The position numbers were made by a program, and so were the translations under genes. Shown here one piece after another: positions 1 through 5,086 of a stretch of DNA of 5,671 nt; position 1 is the first letter of the stretch, and each line of letters starts with the position of its first letter. Under the pieces are notes generated by a model that was given only the letters and a program-made list of their open reading frames with translations, had not been told where the DNA came from and did no database searches. Origin of the DNA: Bacteroidales bacterium (GTDB lineage Bacteria; Bacteroidota; Bacteroidia; Bacteroidales; UBA7960); the NCBI GenBank assembly GCA_007124575.1, contig SLEW01000254.1, positions 1 through 5,671 on the forward strand, in the 5' to 3' direction.

Positions 1-1239
1 CGCAGTCTGCGTATCCCGGCCTCCGAGGCGGCAAAGATCAAGAACGTTCGCTTTGTGGTTGCTGGTGGCAGCGTAGGCGGCCTGACCGTGGCAGCCCGGT
101 TGCTGCGGGCCATGCCCGAGGCGAATGTCACCGTGATCGAGCCCAATGCGGAGCACCATTACCAGCCCGGTTACACTTTGGTCGGTGCCGGCGTGTACAA
201 GCCGGAAGAGGCGAAATGGAGGCAACAGGATTTGATGCAATCTTCCATGAAGTGGGTGCATGATGCCGTGGCGCATTTCGAACCCGACCGGAACAGGGTG
301 ATTACCAGGGGCGGTGATGCGGTGGAATACGATTACCTGGTCGTTGGCCTGGGCATACAGATGAATCCCAACTCGGTGGAGAATTTCCACGAGGCTCTGG
401 CGTCGAATCATGTCGCTACCATTTATGACCTGGATCAGAGCATCAAATACAACAAGCTGATGCAGGATTTCCGGGGCGGACAGCTGGTAGGCACTTATCC
501 GCGCGGTTATGTGAAGTGCGGGGGAGCGCCCCAGAAGATCACCTGGCTCAGTGAGGATTACTGGCGTTCGGCGGGTATACGCGACAAGGTCGAAGTTGAC
601 TTTTACACCCAGCGGCATACACTTTTCCCGCCGGTGCCAGATGTGGACAATGCTGTGAAGCCACTTATTGAGGCGCGCGGCATCAACAACCACTACAATC
701 ACACCATCAAAGCAATTGATGTTGGCGGGCGTGTGGCCATCTTCGAGGAGGAGCTTGGTGATGGCAGCATGCGCGAGGTACGCAAGCCTTATGACCTGTT
801 GCACCTCGTTCCCGGGTTCCGCACGCCGCAGCCTGTGCGTGAAGGACCTTTGACCCGCGAAGGCATTGGCGGCCAGCTGTCTGTCGACCCTGAGACCCTG
901 CAGCATACGCACTATCCCAACATCTTTGGCATTGGCGACGGCGCCGCAACGGGCGCGGCAAAGACCGCGGCCACGATCCGCAAGCAGGCTCCCGTGGTGG
1001 TGGCCAACATGCTCGACCTGGCCCTCGACAGGGAGCCGGTGGCCAAATACGACGGCACCTCCGGCTGTCCGCTGCTCACCCGCTACGGCCGCTGCATGAT
1101 GTTCGAATTCGACTACGAAGGCAACCTGGTCAACGAGTGGATCTACAACTCCACCAAAGAGACCTGGATCTGGTGGCAGTTTAAGGTGCACGGACTGAAG
1201 CGGCTCTACCGGCACGTCATGCTGAAAGGCTACGTGTAA
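1..1239 (+). CDS. sqr: Sulfide:quinone oxidoreductase, type II (human SQOR-like), 5'-truncated
   Basis: This flavoprotein family oxidises sulfide to sulfane sulfur at the membrane and passes electrons to quinone. The frame is open from base 1 with no start codon before the GTG at 55. That GTG lies inside the first Rossmann strand, so the true start is upstream; 412 codons are visible (human SQOR is about 450 aa). Numbering codons from base 1, the FAD-binding turn GGSVGG is at 22-27, followed by HYQPGYTLVGAG. The first redox cysteine is C173 in KCGGAPQK and the second is C356 in SGCPLLT. The second FAD motif GIGDG is at 310-314, with the AAKTAAT segment just after. Both cysteines match those bridged by sulfur in human SQOR. 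The C-terminus is rich in Trp, Lys and Arg (WIWWQFKVHGLKRLYRH), which fits an amphipathic membrane anchor. The family match is strong along the whole length. Type II SQRs usually detoxify sulfide rather than support lithotrophy; that role here is inferred. Confidence 0.93.
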   Translation, partial: RSLRIPASEAAKIKNVRFVVAGGSVGGLTVAARLLRAMPEANVTVIEPNAEHHYQPGYTLVGAGVYKPEEAKWRQQDLMQSSMKWVHDAVAHFEPDRNRVITRGGDAVEYDYLVVGLGIQMNPNSVENFHEALASNHVATIYDLDQSIKYNKLMQDFRGGQLVGTYPRGYVKCGGAPQKITWLSEDYWRSAGIRDKVEVDFYTQRHTLFPPVPDVDNAVKPLIEARGINNHYNHTIKAIDVGGRVAIFEEELGDGSMREVRKPYDLLHLVPGFRTPQPVREGPLTREGIGGQLSVDPETLQHTHYPNIFGIGDGAATGAAKTAATIRKQAPVVVANMLDLALDREPVAKYDGTSGCPLLTRYGRCMMFEFDYEGNLVNEWIYNSTKETWIWWQFKVHGLKRLYRHVMLKGYV

Positions 1240-1264
1240 ATCCAGCTGAAACCATTATTTTTGC
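1234..1264 (+). promoter_or_regulatory. Candidate Bacteroidota promoter for the membrane-protein gene
   Basis: TATTTTTGC at 1256-1264 matches the Bacteroidota -7 consensus TAnnTTTG plus pyrimidine at every fixed position. The -33 element is weak: GTG at 1234-1236 instead of TTG, 19 bases upstream. Transcription would begin near 1270, leaving a leader of about 60 bases before the ATG at 1330. A possible TTG start codon at 1261 lies inside this box, which argues against it being the real start. Confidence 0.45.
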
Positions 1265-1278
1265 ATGAGCAAACTTCG

Positions 1279-1307
1279 GCCGGTATGGTGCGTGGCAGCA
1301 TACCGGC
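1279..1307. repeat. 9-bp inverted repeat in the sqr / membrane-gene spacer
   Basis: GCCGGTATG (1279-1287) and CATACCGGC (1299-1307) are perfect reverse complements separated by 11 bases. There is no T-run after the right arm, so it is not a standard intrinsic terminator. If transcription starts near 1270 it would be a hairpin in the mRNA leader of the next gene. It could also be a protein-binding site or a weak terminator for sqr. Confidence 0.55.
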
Positions 1308-1329
1308 TCTCATTAATCTGTATTTTGGG

Positions 1330-1962
1330 ATGCAAACGATCAGAAAGTGGTTTACACACAAGCGGCTGATGCGCGATCGCATCACTTACCTGGCCATCTT
1401 TGCCCTGATCATGATCCCATTATACACCTACCTTTTTGCCACCCGGGTCTCGCCGTTTGAATATACCTTAAGCATGATCGGCAATAAGCTGGGCTACCGT
1501 CTCAACTTCATCATCTGGGGCGTGGTCACGGGATTGCTCATTACCTTTTACGTGATCCGGCTATATGTACTTAGGTCTTTCCATAACCGCCGGGCCCGCC
1601 GCCTGCTGATCTGGTCGCTGATCTTCCTGGTCCTCACCGTGGCCATCCCTGCCATGGAACACCTTCCCATCCTGAAACGACTGCATGCCGTGGCTGCCAT
1701 CGCATTCGGCCTGAGCCTTACCTCCTCCCTCTACCTTTTCATCCGCCACCTGGAATACGAAAACAAAAAAGTCAGCGTACGGTCGTTATGGATGCTCTAT
1801 GTGGTGGTGGGTGGTTCTGTCTTCCTCTTCTTTCTCTTTGGGAACACAGGGATCTTCGAGATCTTTTTCTTTTTTTCCCTGGCCATCTTCCTGGGCTTGC
1901 TTAACCGCTGGCTGCGCCGGTATCAGATGCAGGAAGACGCCCTGAGGCGCGAATACCGGTAA
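1330..1962 (+). CDS. Six-helix integral membrane protein of unknown function
   Basis: The 210-residue product starts with a basic stretch (MQTIRKWFTHKRLMRDR) and then shows about six hydrophobic segments, near residues 18-38, 58-80, 92-110, 118-138, 153-171 and 173-191. Arginine-rich turns (RSFHNRRARR at 82-91) and a basic tail (RWLRRYQ) are probably cytoplasmic. No catalytic or cofactor motif is visible. The size, six-helix layout and a segment SPFEYTLSMIG in the first loop recall the DUF998 type of membrane protein, but this is only a resemblance. The frame is open back to a TTG at 1261, but that codon lies inside a -7 promoter box and the added residues span the inverted repeat, so ATG 1330 is preferred; ATG 1369 (codon 14) is a weaker alternative. 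It follows sqr by 90 bases, and co-function with sulfide oxidation is not shown. Confidence 0.8.
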   Translation: MQTIRKWFTHKRLMRDRITYLAIFALIMIPLYTYLFATRVSPFEYTLSMIGNKLGYRLNFIIWGVVTGLLITFYVIRLYVLRSFHNRRARRLLIWSLIFLVLTVAIPAMEHLPILKRLHAVAAIAFGLSLTSSLYLFIRHLEYENKKVSVRSLWMLYVVVGGSVFLFFLFGNTGIFEIFFFFSLAIFLGLLNRWLRRYQMQEDALRREYR

Positions 1963-2032
1963 CCCCCTTTTCCCTTAATAACCGGCCCTACGACGCTTTT
2001 TGTCGCACCCGTGATCCTATCTTGCTGATAAA

Positions 2033-2063
2033 TTGTGCACGAAAGATAAATTCATTATCTTTC
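2033..2063 (+). promoter_or_regulatory. Possible promoter just before the PP2C gene
   Basis: TTG at 2033-2035 is followed after 20 bases by TATCTTTC at 2056-2063, which matches the Bacteroidota -7 box except for the final G. The spacing fits, but the start of transcription would then fall about at the ATG at 2068, implying a leaderless or nearly leaderless mRNA. Another weak possibility is TTTG at 1999-2002 with TATCTTG at 2018-2024, where the spacing is too short. Neither is convincing alone. Confidence 0.25.
2041..2063. repeat. Perfect inverted repeat immediately upstream of the PP2C start codon
   Basis: GAAAGATAA (2041-2049) and TTATCTTTC (2055-2063) are exact reverse complements around a 5-base spacer, ending 4 bases before the ATG. 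It could be an operator covering the promoter or ribosome entry site, or an RNA hairpin that limits translation initiation. There is no Shine-Dalgarno sequence here, so a hairpin at this place could matter for start-codon access. Confidence 0.6.
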
Positions 2064-2067
2064 TAAC

Positions 2068-3114
2068 ATGGAAAAGATGAGAAAGTCCACATTTAGCGAG
2101 TTCATTAAGAAACACGGATTGCAGGAAAACGATGCCCTGATCCGGGTCACCTTGCAGGATGGCAGCAGCTATGAGGCCGTATGGGTCGCCGGACTGCCTG
2201 AACTCCATCCTTCCGTCGACGGGCGTTTTAAGGGCATCATCGGTGACGAGCCCCTGGTGTTTTATCTTTTTGATGAAGCGCGTTTCAAGGTATGGTACAG
2301 CTCGGAGGTCAGGAACCTGGAGCTCTTACGGGAGGATTACCTCCAGCCGGATGGCCGGGAGTTTTTGCATAAGATGCGTGTGGAGGTGGATGCCGCCAGC
2401 GATGTGGGTAAGGCCCGTGAGCGTATCGAAGACTGCCTGCTGATGCACGAAACCGTCTTTATGGATGATCACCGCCAGGACGTGTACCAGGAAGAAGAGG
2501 TGCTGGTATTTGCCGTGGCTGACGGCATGGGCGGTCATCCGGCCGGAGATGTGGCCAGCAAGACGGTGCTGGCGAGCCTTCGCGACTACGTCGGAGAGTT
2601 ATCTGCAGAGCTGGAGGGCGATGCGGTAGCAGATTCCCTGAAGGCCTGGTTTCAGGAAGCCCACACGCAGCTTCAGTCCATCGGCGTGGAAGATCCCAAC
2701 AAGAAAGGCCTGGGCACCACGCTGTGCGGTCTGCTCATCCATCGCGACCGCCTGTTTCGCTTCCACGCGGGCGACAGCCGCTTGTACCACATCCGCAATG
2801 GCAGGATGCGGCAGCTGACCATCGACCACCGGAGTACCGGCGATAGCCACGCTTTTGCCATTCCCGGAGCGCTGACCAACTGCCTCGGCCCCTGCAGTCA
2901 ACCTTACCTGGAGGTGGAGGAGATCACCGATGTGCAGCTGCATGACCGCTTCCTCCTCTGCACCGACGGCCTGAGCGACATGCTCAGCAACCAGGAAATA
3001 GAGACGGAACAACGCAAGAACGATGTCCCGCGTCTGGTGAAGCGCGCCAACCGCGCCGGCGGTCACGACAACATCACGGTGATGACAATTGACATTAGCA
3101 CATTGGCACATTAA
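2068..3114 (+). CDS. PP2C-family (PPM) protein Ser/Thr phosphatase with N-terminal extension
   Basis: The product is a 348-residue metal-dependent phosphatase expected to remove phosphate from Ser/Thr of partner proteins in the cytoplasm. The catalytic domain begins near residue 103. Visible motifs are SDVGKARERIED (111-122, acidic pair E121/D122), ADGMGGHPAGDVAS (D152), GLGTTL (214-219), GDSRLY (235-240), LTNCLG (269-274), CTDGLSD (D300) and GGHDNIT (D334). All the metal-binding acidic residues expected for the family are present, so it should be active. The stretch between DHR (253-255) and LTNCLG is only about 14 residues, so the usual flap is mostly missing. Residues 1 to about 102 are a predicted mixed alpha/beta extension (STFSEFIKKHG, then VTLQDGSSYEAVWVAG) that I do not recognise. 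No membrane segment or signal peptide is seen. The next gene begins 13 bases after the stop, so the two are very likely co-transcribed and functionally linked. Confidence 0.92.
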   Translation: MEKMRKSTFSEFIKKHGLQENDALIRVTLQDGSSYEAVWVAGLPELHPSVDGRFKGIIGDEPLVFYLFDEARFKVWYSSEVRNLELLREDYLQPDGREFLHKMRVEVDAASDVGKARERIEDCLLMHETVFMDDHRQDVYQEEEVLVFAVADGMGGHPAGDVASKTVLASLRDYVGELSAELEGDAVADSLKAWFQEAHTQLQSIGVEDPNKKGLGTTLCGLLIHRDRLFRFHAGDSRLYHIRNGRMRQLTIDHRSTGDSHAFAIPGALTNCLGPCSQPYLEVEEITDVQLHDRFLLCTDGLSDMLSNQEIETEQRKNDVPRLVKRANRAGGHDNITVMTIDISTLAH

Positions 3115-3127
3115 TCAATTAATTACC

Positions 3128-4354
3128 ATGGCATTTTACTTACGCAAGCACTTCAACAGCGGTCCATTGCGGCTGAATCTTTCGAAGGGTGGTTTGGGCC
3201 TTTCGGGAGGCATCAAGGGCGCCCGTGTCGGCTTGAGTCGGCGGGGAGCCTATGTCCACGGTGGGCGGCAGGGCCTGTATTACCGGAAATACGCCAAAAA
3301 GGGCAGGGGAGGGCAGCGCCCGGCCGGTCGCGGCGAAGAGGTACGTTATTTTGTTGATACCGGACTGACTTACCGGAAAAGCTCCGGGGAGGCAGCACCT
3401 CAGGAGGTTGGTGCCCCGGCATTGCCCGACAAGGGCAGCCTGATGACCCCCTTGGTGTTACTTGGCGTGCTGATGATCCTGGTGTGGGTTTATAACAACC
3501 ACTGGGTGTTCGTGCTTCCTGCGGTGATCTTCTTTGCCGGTGCTTACCTTGACAAGCAGAAGCACGAGAAGTACCGGCAGGAGGCGAGGAAGCTGTTCCG
3601 GGCGATCGATGGCGGCCTGGAGGAGAAACAGGATGTGCCGGCCCTCCTGGAGAGGCATCAGCAGGCCAGCCTCCCTGTCGCCTATCGCCGCTGGCTCGAC
3701 CACCAGGTGATGGCCCTGTTCCTGGATGCCTATTTCGAAGACCCGGACTACATCCTGCCTGAGGAGCTCCGGCAGCTGGAAGCCCGGGTGGGGGTGCCCC
3801 GCAACGACCGGGAGCAGATGAAGGCGGAGGCTTTTGGCAGCTTCCTGGATGCCGTGATGGAGGACCACGTGATCAGCCGGGAAGAGGAGGAGCAGCTACG
3901 TCGCCTGCAGGAAGACCTTGCCATCGACGATGCCCGTATCGCCCGGGAGCTGGAGCTTATCGACCGGATGTGCCGGTTTCGCGAGGCGATGGAGGCGCCG
4001 ATGGAGCCCGTGGATGTCGACATCCGGCTCAAAAGCAATGAGGTCTGCTGCCATCACACCAGGGGCCGTCTGCTCAGGGAGAAGATCATGCGCTCGTACC
4101 AGCGCCAGGGCGTGCGCTACAAGGAGATCGGCTACGACACCGACATGGAGGGCGACATCTACCTCTGCGACAAGCGCCTGCTCATCGTCGACAGCGGCAG
4201 CCGGTCGTACCGCCTCAACCGCGTGCTCGACGTCACCCTCTCCGTGGAAGACCACACCGTGCAGCTCACCCTCGACGGCAGGAAGAGCCCGCTGATCTTC
4301 ACCATGGAAGACATCGGCGTGTTTGCCGGGAAGCTGGAGAAGGTGCTGGAGTGA
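3128..4354 (+). CDS. DUF4236 - two TM helices - TerB-like - PH-like membrane protein
   Basis: This 408-residue protein has several parts. Residues 1-55 (starting MAFYLRKHFNSGPLRLNLSK, then Gly-rich repeats ending GLYYRKY) match the DUF4236 pattern of small beta-rich domains. A basic linker follows. Two hydrophobic helices lie at about 106-122 and 125-141, with a very short turn. Residues about 143-290 are charged and helical; FLDAVMEDHVISREEEEQL (from 239) resembles the acidic repeat of TerB-like domains. Residues about 295-408 (LKSNEVCCHH at 301, then GDIYLCDKRLLIVDSG from 342) resemble bacterial PH-like domains that follow TerB-like or short membrane modules. ATG 3128 is chosen because MAFYLRK is the normal DUF4236 start; the frame extends back to 3089, but that would overlap the phosphatase gene. 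Both large regions probably face the cytoplasm. Function is unknown. Being directly behind a PP2C gene suggests it is the phosphatase's partner or substrate at the membrane. DUF4236 is fairly sure, the other domain names less so. Confidence 0.85.
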   Translation: MAFYLRKHFNSGPLRLNLSKGGLGLSGGIKGARVGLSRRGAYVHGGRQGLYYRKYAKKGRGGQRPAGRGEEVRYFVDTGLTYRKSSGEAAPQEVGAPALPDKGSLMTPLVLLGVLMILVWVYNNHWVFVLPAVIFFAGAYLDKQKHEKYRQEARKLFRAIDGGLEEKQDVPALLERHQQASLPVAYRRWLDHQVMALFLDAYFEDPDYILPEELRQLEARVGVPRNDREQMKAEAFGSFLDAVMEDHVISREEEEQLRRLQEDLAIDDARIARELELIDRMCRFREAMEAPMEPVDVDIRLKSNEVCCHHTRGRLLREKIMRSYQRQGVRYKEIGYDTDMEGDIYLCDKRLLIVDSGSRSYRLNRVLDVTLSVEDHTVQLTLDGRKSPLIFTMEDIGVFAGKLEKVLE

Positions 4355-4381
4355 AACTGGTTGTGGCAACGGATGCCCAAA

Positions 4382-4409
4382 GCACCAAGTGCGCGCTGTA
4401 GACTTTTTT
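4382..4409 (+). terminator. Weak possible terminator after the PP2C/DUF4236 unit
   Basis: A 4-bp stem GCAC/GTGC (4382-4385 with 4389-4392, 3-base loop) is followed 11 bases later by a run of six T (4404-4409). The stem is short and the T-run is not adjacent, so this is a weak call. No better terminator was seen between the stop at 4354 and the dodecin gene. Confidence 0.2.
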
Positions 4410-4492
4410 CCACACCATTACAGACATGCAAAGACTACAGAAAAATCTTAGAAATTTGATTATTAGTGTGATATGACTTCAAACACACGGGT

Positions 4493-4520
4493 TTGTGATC
4501 AGAACATGATTTGGTATGAT
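4493..4520 (+). promoter_or_regulatory. Candidate promoter for the dodecin gene, extended -10 type
   Basis: TTGTGA (4493-4498) and TATGAT (4515-4520) are 16 bases apart, and TGG directly precedes the second box, giving an extended -10 element. Read by Bacteroidota rules, TTTG at 4492-4495 is 19 bases from TATGATTT, a partial -7 match. Either reading places transcription start near 4527-4530 with a leader of about 50 bases. The rest of the 4355-4577 spacer is AT-rich and shows no gene. Confidence 0.4.
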
Positions 4521-4563
4521 TTTTTCCTCTGTATGGGCAACAAATTATTCATCAACCAAAAAT

Positions 4564-4570
4564 AGGAGGA
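4564..4570 (+). promoter_or_regulatory. Strong Shine-Dalgarno site of the dodecin gene
   Basis: AGGAGGA ends 7 bases before the ATG at 4578. An earlier ATG at 4571 is too close and hits a stop after five codons, so this site decides the start at 4578. No other gene in the window has a comparable site, which is usual for Bacteroidota and makes this one stand out. Confidence 0.75.
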
Positions 4571-4577
4571 ATGTATT

Positions 4578-4778
4578 ATGATTGTTAAGATAATTGAAGT
4601 AATTGGCGTATCAGACAAAGGATTCACCGAAGCCACGGAAAATGCAGTTAACGAAGCTGCAAAAACGGTTAAAAACATTAAGTCCATTTATATCAAGCAT
4701 ATGAATGCGAATGTGGAGAACAACAAAATTGTTTCCTATGCCGTAAACGCGAAAATTTCCTTTGAGATAGACAAGTAG
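4578..4778 (+). CDS. Dodecin-family protein lacking the flavin-binding residues
   Basis: The 66-residue product has the dodecin pattern: a first strand KIIEVIGVSDKGF, a helix with AVNEAAKTVKNI, then two strands ending VSYAVNAKISFEID. Dodecins assemble as hollow 12-mers that usually store or buffer flavins. Without gaps against halophilic archaeal dodecin, the flavin-stacking Trp36 is Ser36 and the flavin-contacting Gln55 is Ala55. Flavin binding is therefore doubtful, and it may belong to a non-flavin branch like the calcium-binding dodecin of Mycobacterium tuberculosis. It appears to be transcribed alone, with its own promoter, a strong ribosome binding site and a strong terminator, suggesting high or regulated expression. 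Its GC content (72 of 201 bases, about 36%) is far below the phosphatase gene (about 60% in sampled stretches) and it uses many AAA, AAT and ATT codons. This could reflect recent transfer or codon choice in a highly expressed gene. Confidence 0.9.
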   Translation: MIVKIIEVIGVSDKGFTEATENAVNEAAKTVKNIKSIYIKHMNANVENNKIVSYAVNAKISFEIDK

Positions 4779-4821
4779 CGGCTTACCAGGGTTACCCTTT
4801 TCATTTCTCTTCATAGGAATG

Positions 4822-4849
4822 CGTTTTTCTTTGTAAAAAAAGGAAAACG
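4822..4849 (+). repeat. Imperfect hairpin downstream of dodecin
   Basis: CGTTTTTCTTT (4822-4832) can pair with AAAGGAAAACG (4839-4849) over 11 pairs with one G-T wobble and a 6-base loop. It is AT-rich and has no following T-run. It may protect the 3' end of the dodecin transcript or be a chance product of the A/T tracts. Confidence 0.35.
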
Positions 4850-4862
4850 GCAAGGGATTTTA

Positions 4863-4874
4863 GCCATATATGGC
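4863..4874. repeat. 12-bp perfect palindrome
   Basis: GCCATATATGGC is fully self-complementary and directly abuts the left arm of the dodecin terminator. It is flanked by TTTT (with one intervening A) and AAAA, which nearly extends the symmetry. It could bind a dimeric protein or form a small hairpin. Confidence 0.45.
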
Positions 4875-4914
4875 AAAACAGACCAGCGATATTTATTGCC
4901 GGTCTGTTTTTTTT
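4875..4914 (+). terminator. Strong intrinsic terminator of the dodecin gene
   Basis: AAAACAGACC (4875-4884) and GGTCTGTTTT (4901-4910) are exact reverse complements around a 16-base loop, and the T-run continues to 4914, giving eight T in a row. Inner bases can add a few more pairs. It lies about 100 bases after the dodecin stop, so the transcript has a long 3' tail. From 4915 to about 4990 I see nothing specific. Confidence 0.85.
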
Positions 4915-4992
4915 GGTACTCGGGTCTTTCCCTGCGATCAACGCGTCAATGAAGCATCTGCCATTCTGGAAAAGCATGTTTTGGGATACAAA

Positions 4993-5025
4993 TTGAGCAA
5001 CCGGTTAAAAAATCCATAGCTTTGT
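4993..5025 (+). promoter_or_regulatory. Bacteroidota-type promoter of the WYL regulator gene
   Basis: TTG at 4993-4995 and TAGCTTTGT at 5017-5025 lie 21 bases apart. The second element matches TAnnTTTG plus pyrimidine perfectly, and the spacing suits the -33/-7 layout of Bacteroidota. Transcription would start near 5031, giving a leader of about 55 AT-rich bases before the ATG at 5087. Confidence 0.65.
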
Positions 5026-5030
5026 ATGGA
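5013..5030. repeat. Inverted repeat overlapping the WYL promoter, possible operator
   Basis: TCCATA (5013-5018) and TATGGA (5025-5030) are exact reverse complements around six bases. They straddle the -7 box, so a dimer bound here would block transcription. Autoregulation by the WYL protein encoded just downstream is a reasonable guess, but the arms are short. Confidence 0.4.
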
Positions 5031-5086
5031 AGAGGGTTGATAAGGTATCCATATAGCATAATTATATACAAAAACAGTATTCAGAC

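Noticed and set aside
55..57. GTG as start codon of the SQR gene
   Set aside because: It falls inside the first Rossmann strand and would remove KIKNVRF, while the frame stays open to base 1; the start is outside the window.
1261..1263. TTG as start of the membrane protein
   Set aside because: It is inside a perfect -7 promoter box, and the extra 23 residues are encoded by the inverted-repeat leader and are not membrane-like.
1862..1880. T-rich tract as a phase-variation slippage site
   Set aside because: The longest pure T-run is short (7) and simply encodes Phe residues of a membrane helix; the frame is intact.
1956..1985. CCGGT/ACCGG dyad as terminator after the membrane protein
   Set aside because: The arms are 5 bp with a 20-base loop, the left arm lies in the coding end, and no T-run follows.
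1991..2005. CGAC/GTCG hairpin as terminator of the membrane-protein gene
   Set aside because: The stem is only 4 bp and the T-run lies in the loop rather than after the stem.
2599..3111. Minus-strand open frame of 170 codons
   Set aside because: It is antisense to the PP2C catalytic domain, whose motifs are unmistakable; the translation shows no recognisable family.
3089..3127. Upstream start for the DUF4236 protein, overlapping the phosphatase gene
   Set aside because: DUF4236 proteins begin MAF-like at the ATG 3128, and the 13 extra residues have no family support.
3896..4369. Minus-strand open frame of 157 codons
   Set aside because: It is the reverse of the GC-rich end of the DUF4236/TerB-like gene and shows a biased composition typical of a shadow frame.
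4611..4853. Minus-strand open frame of 80 codons over dodecin
   Set aside because: The + strand frame matches the dodecin family over its full length and has a strong ribosome binding site.
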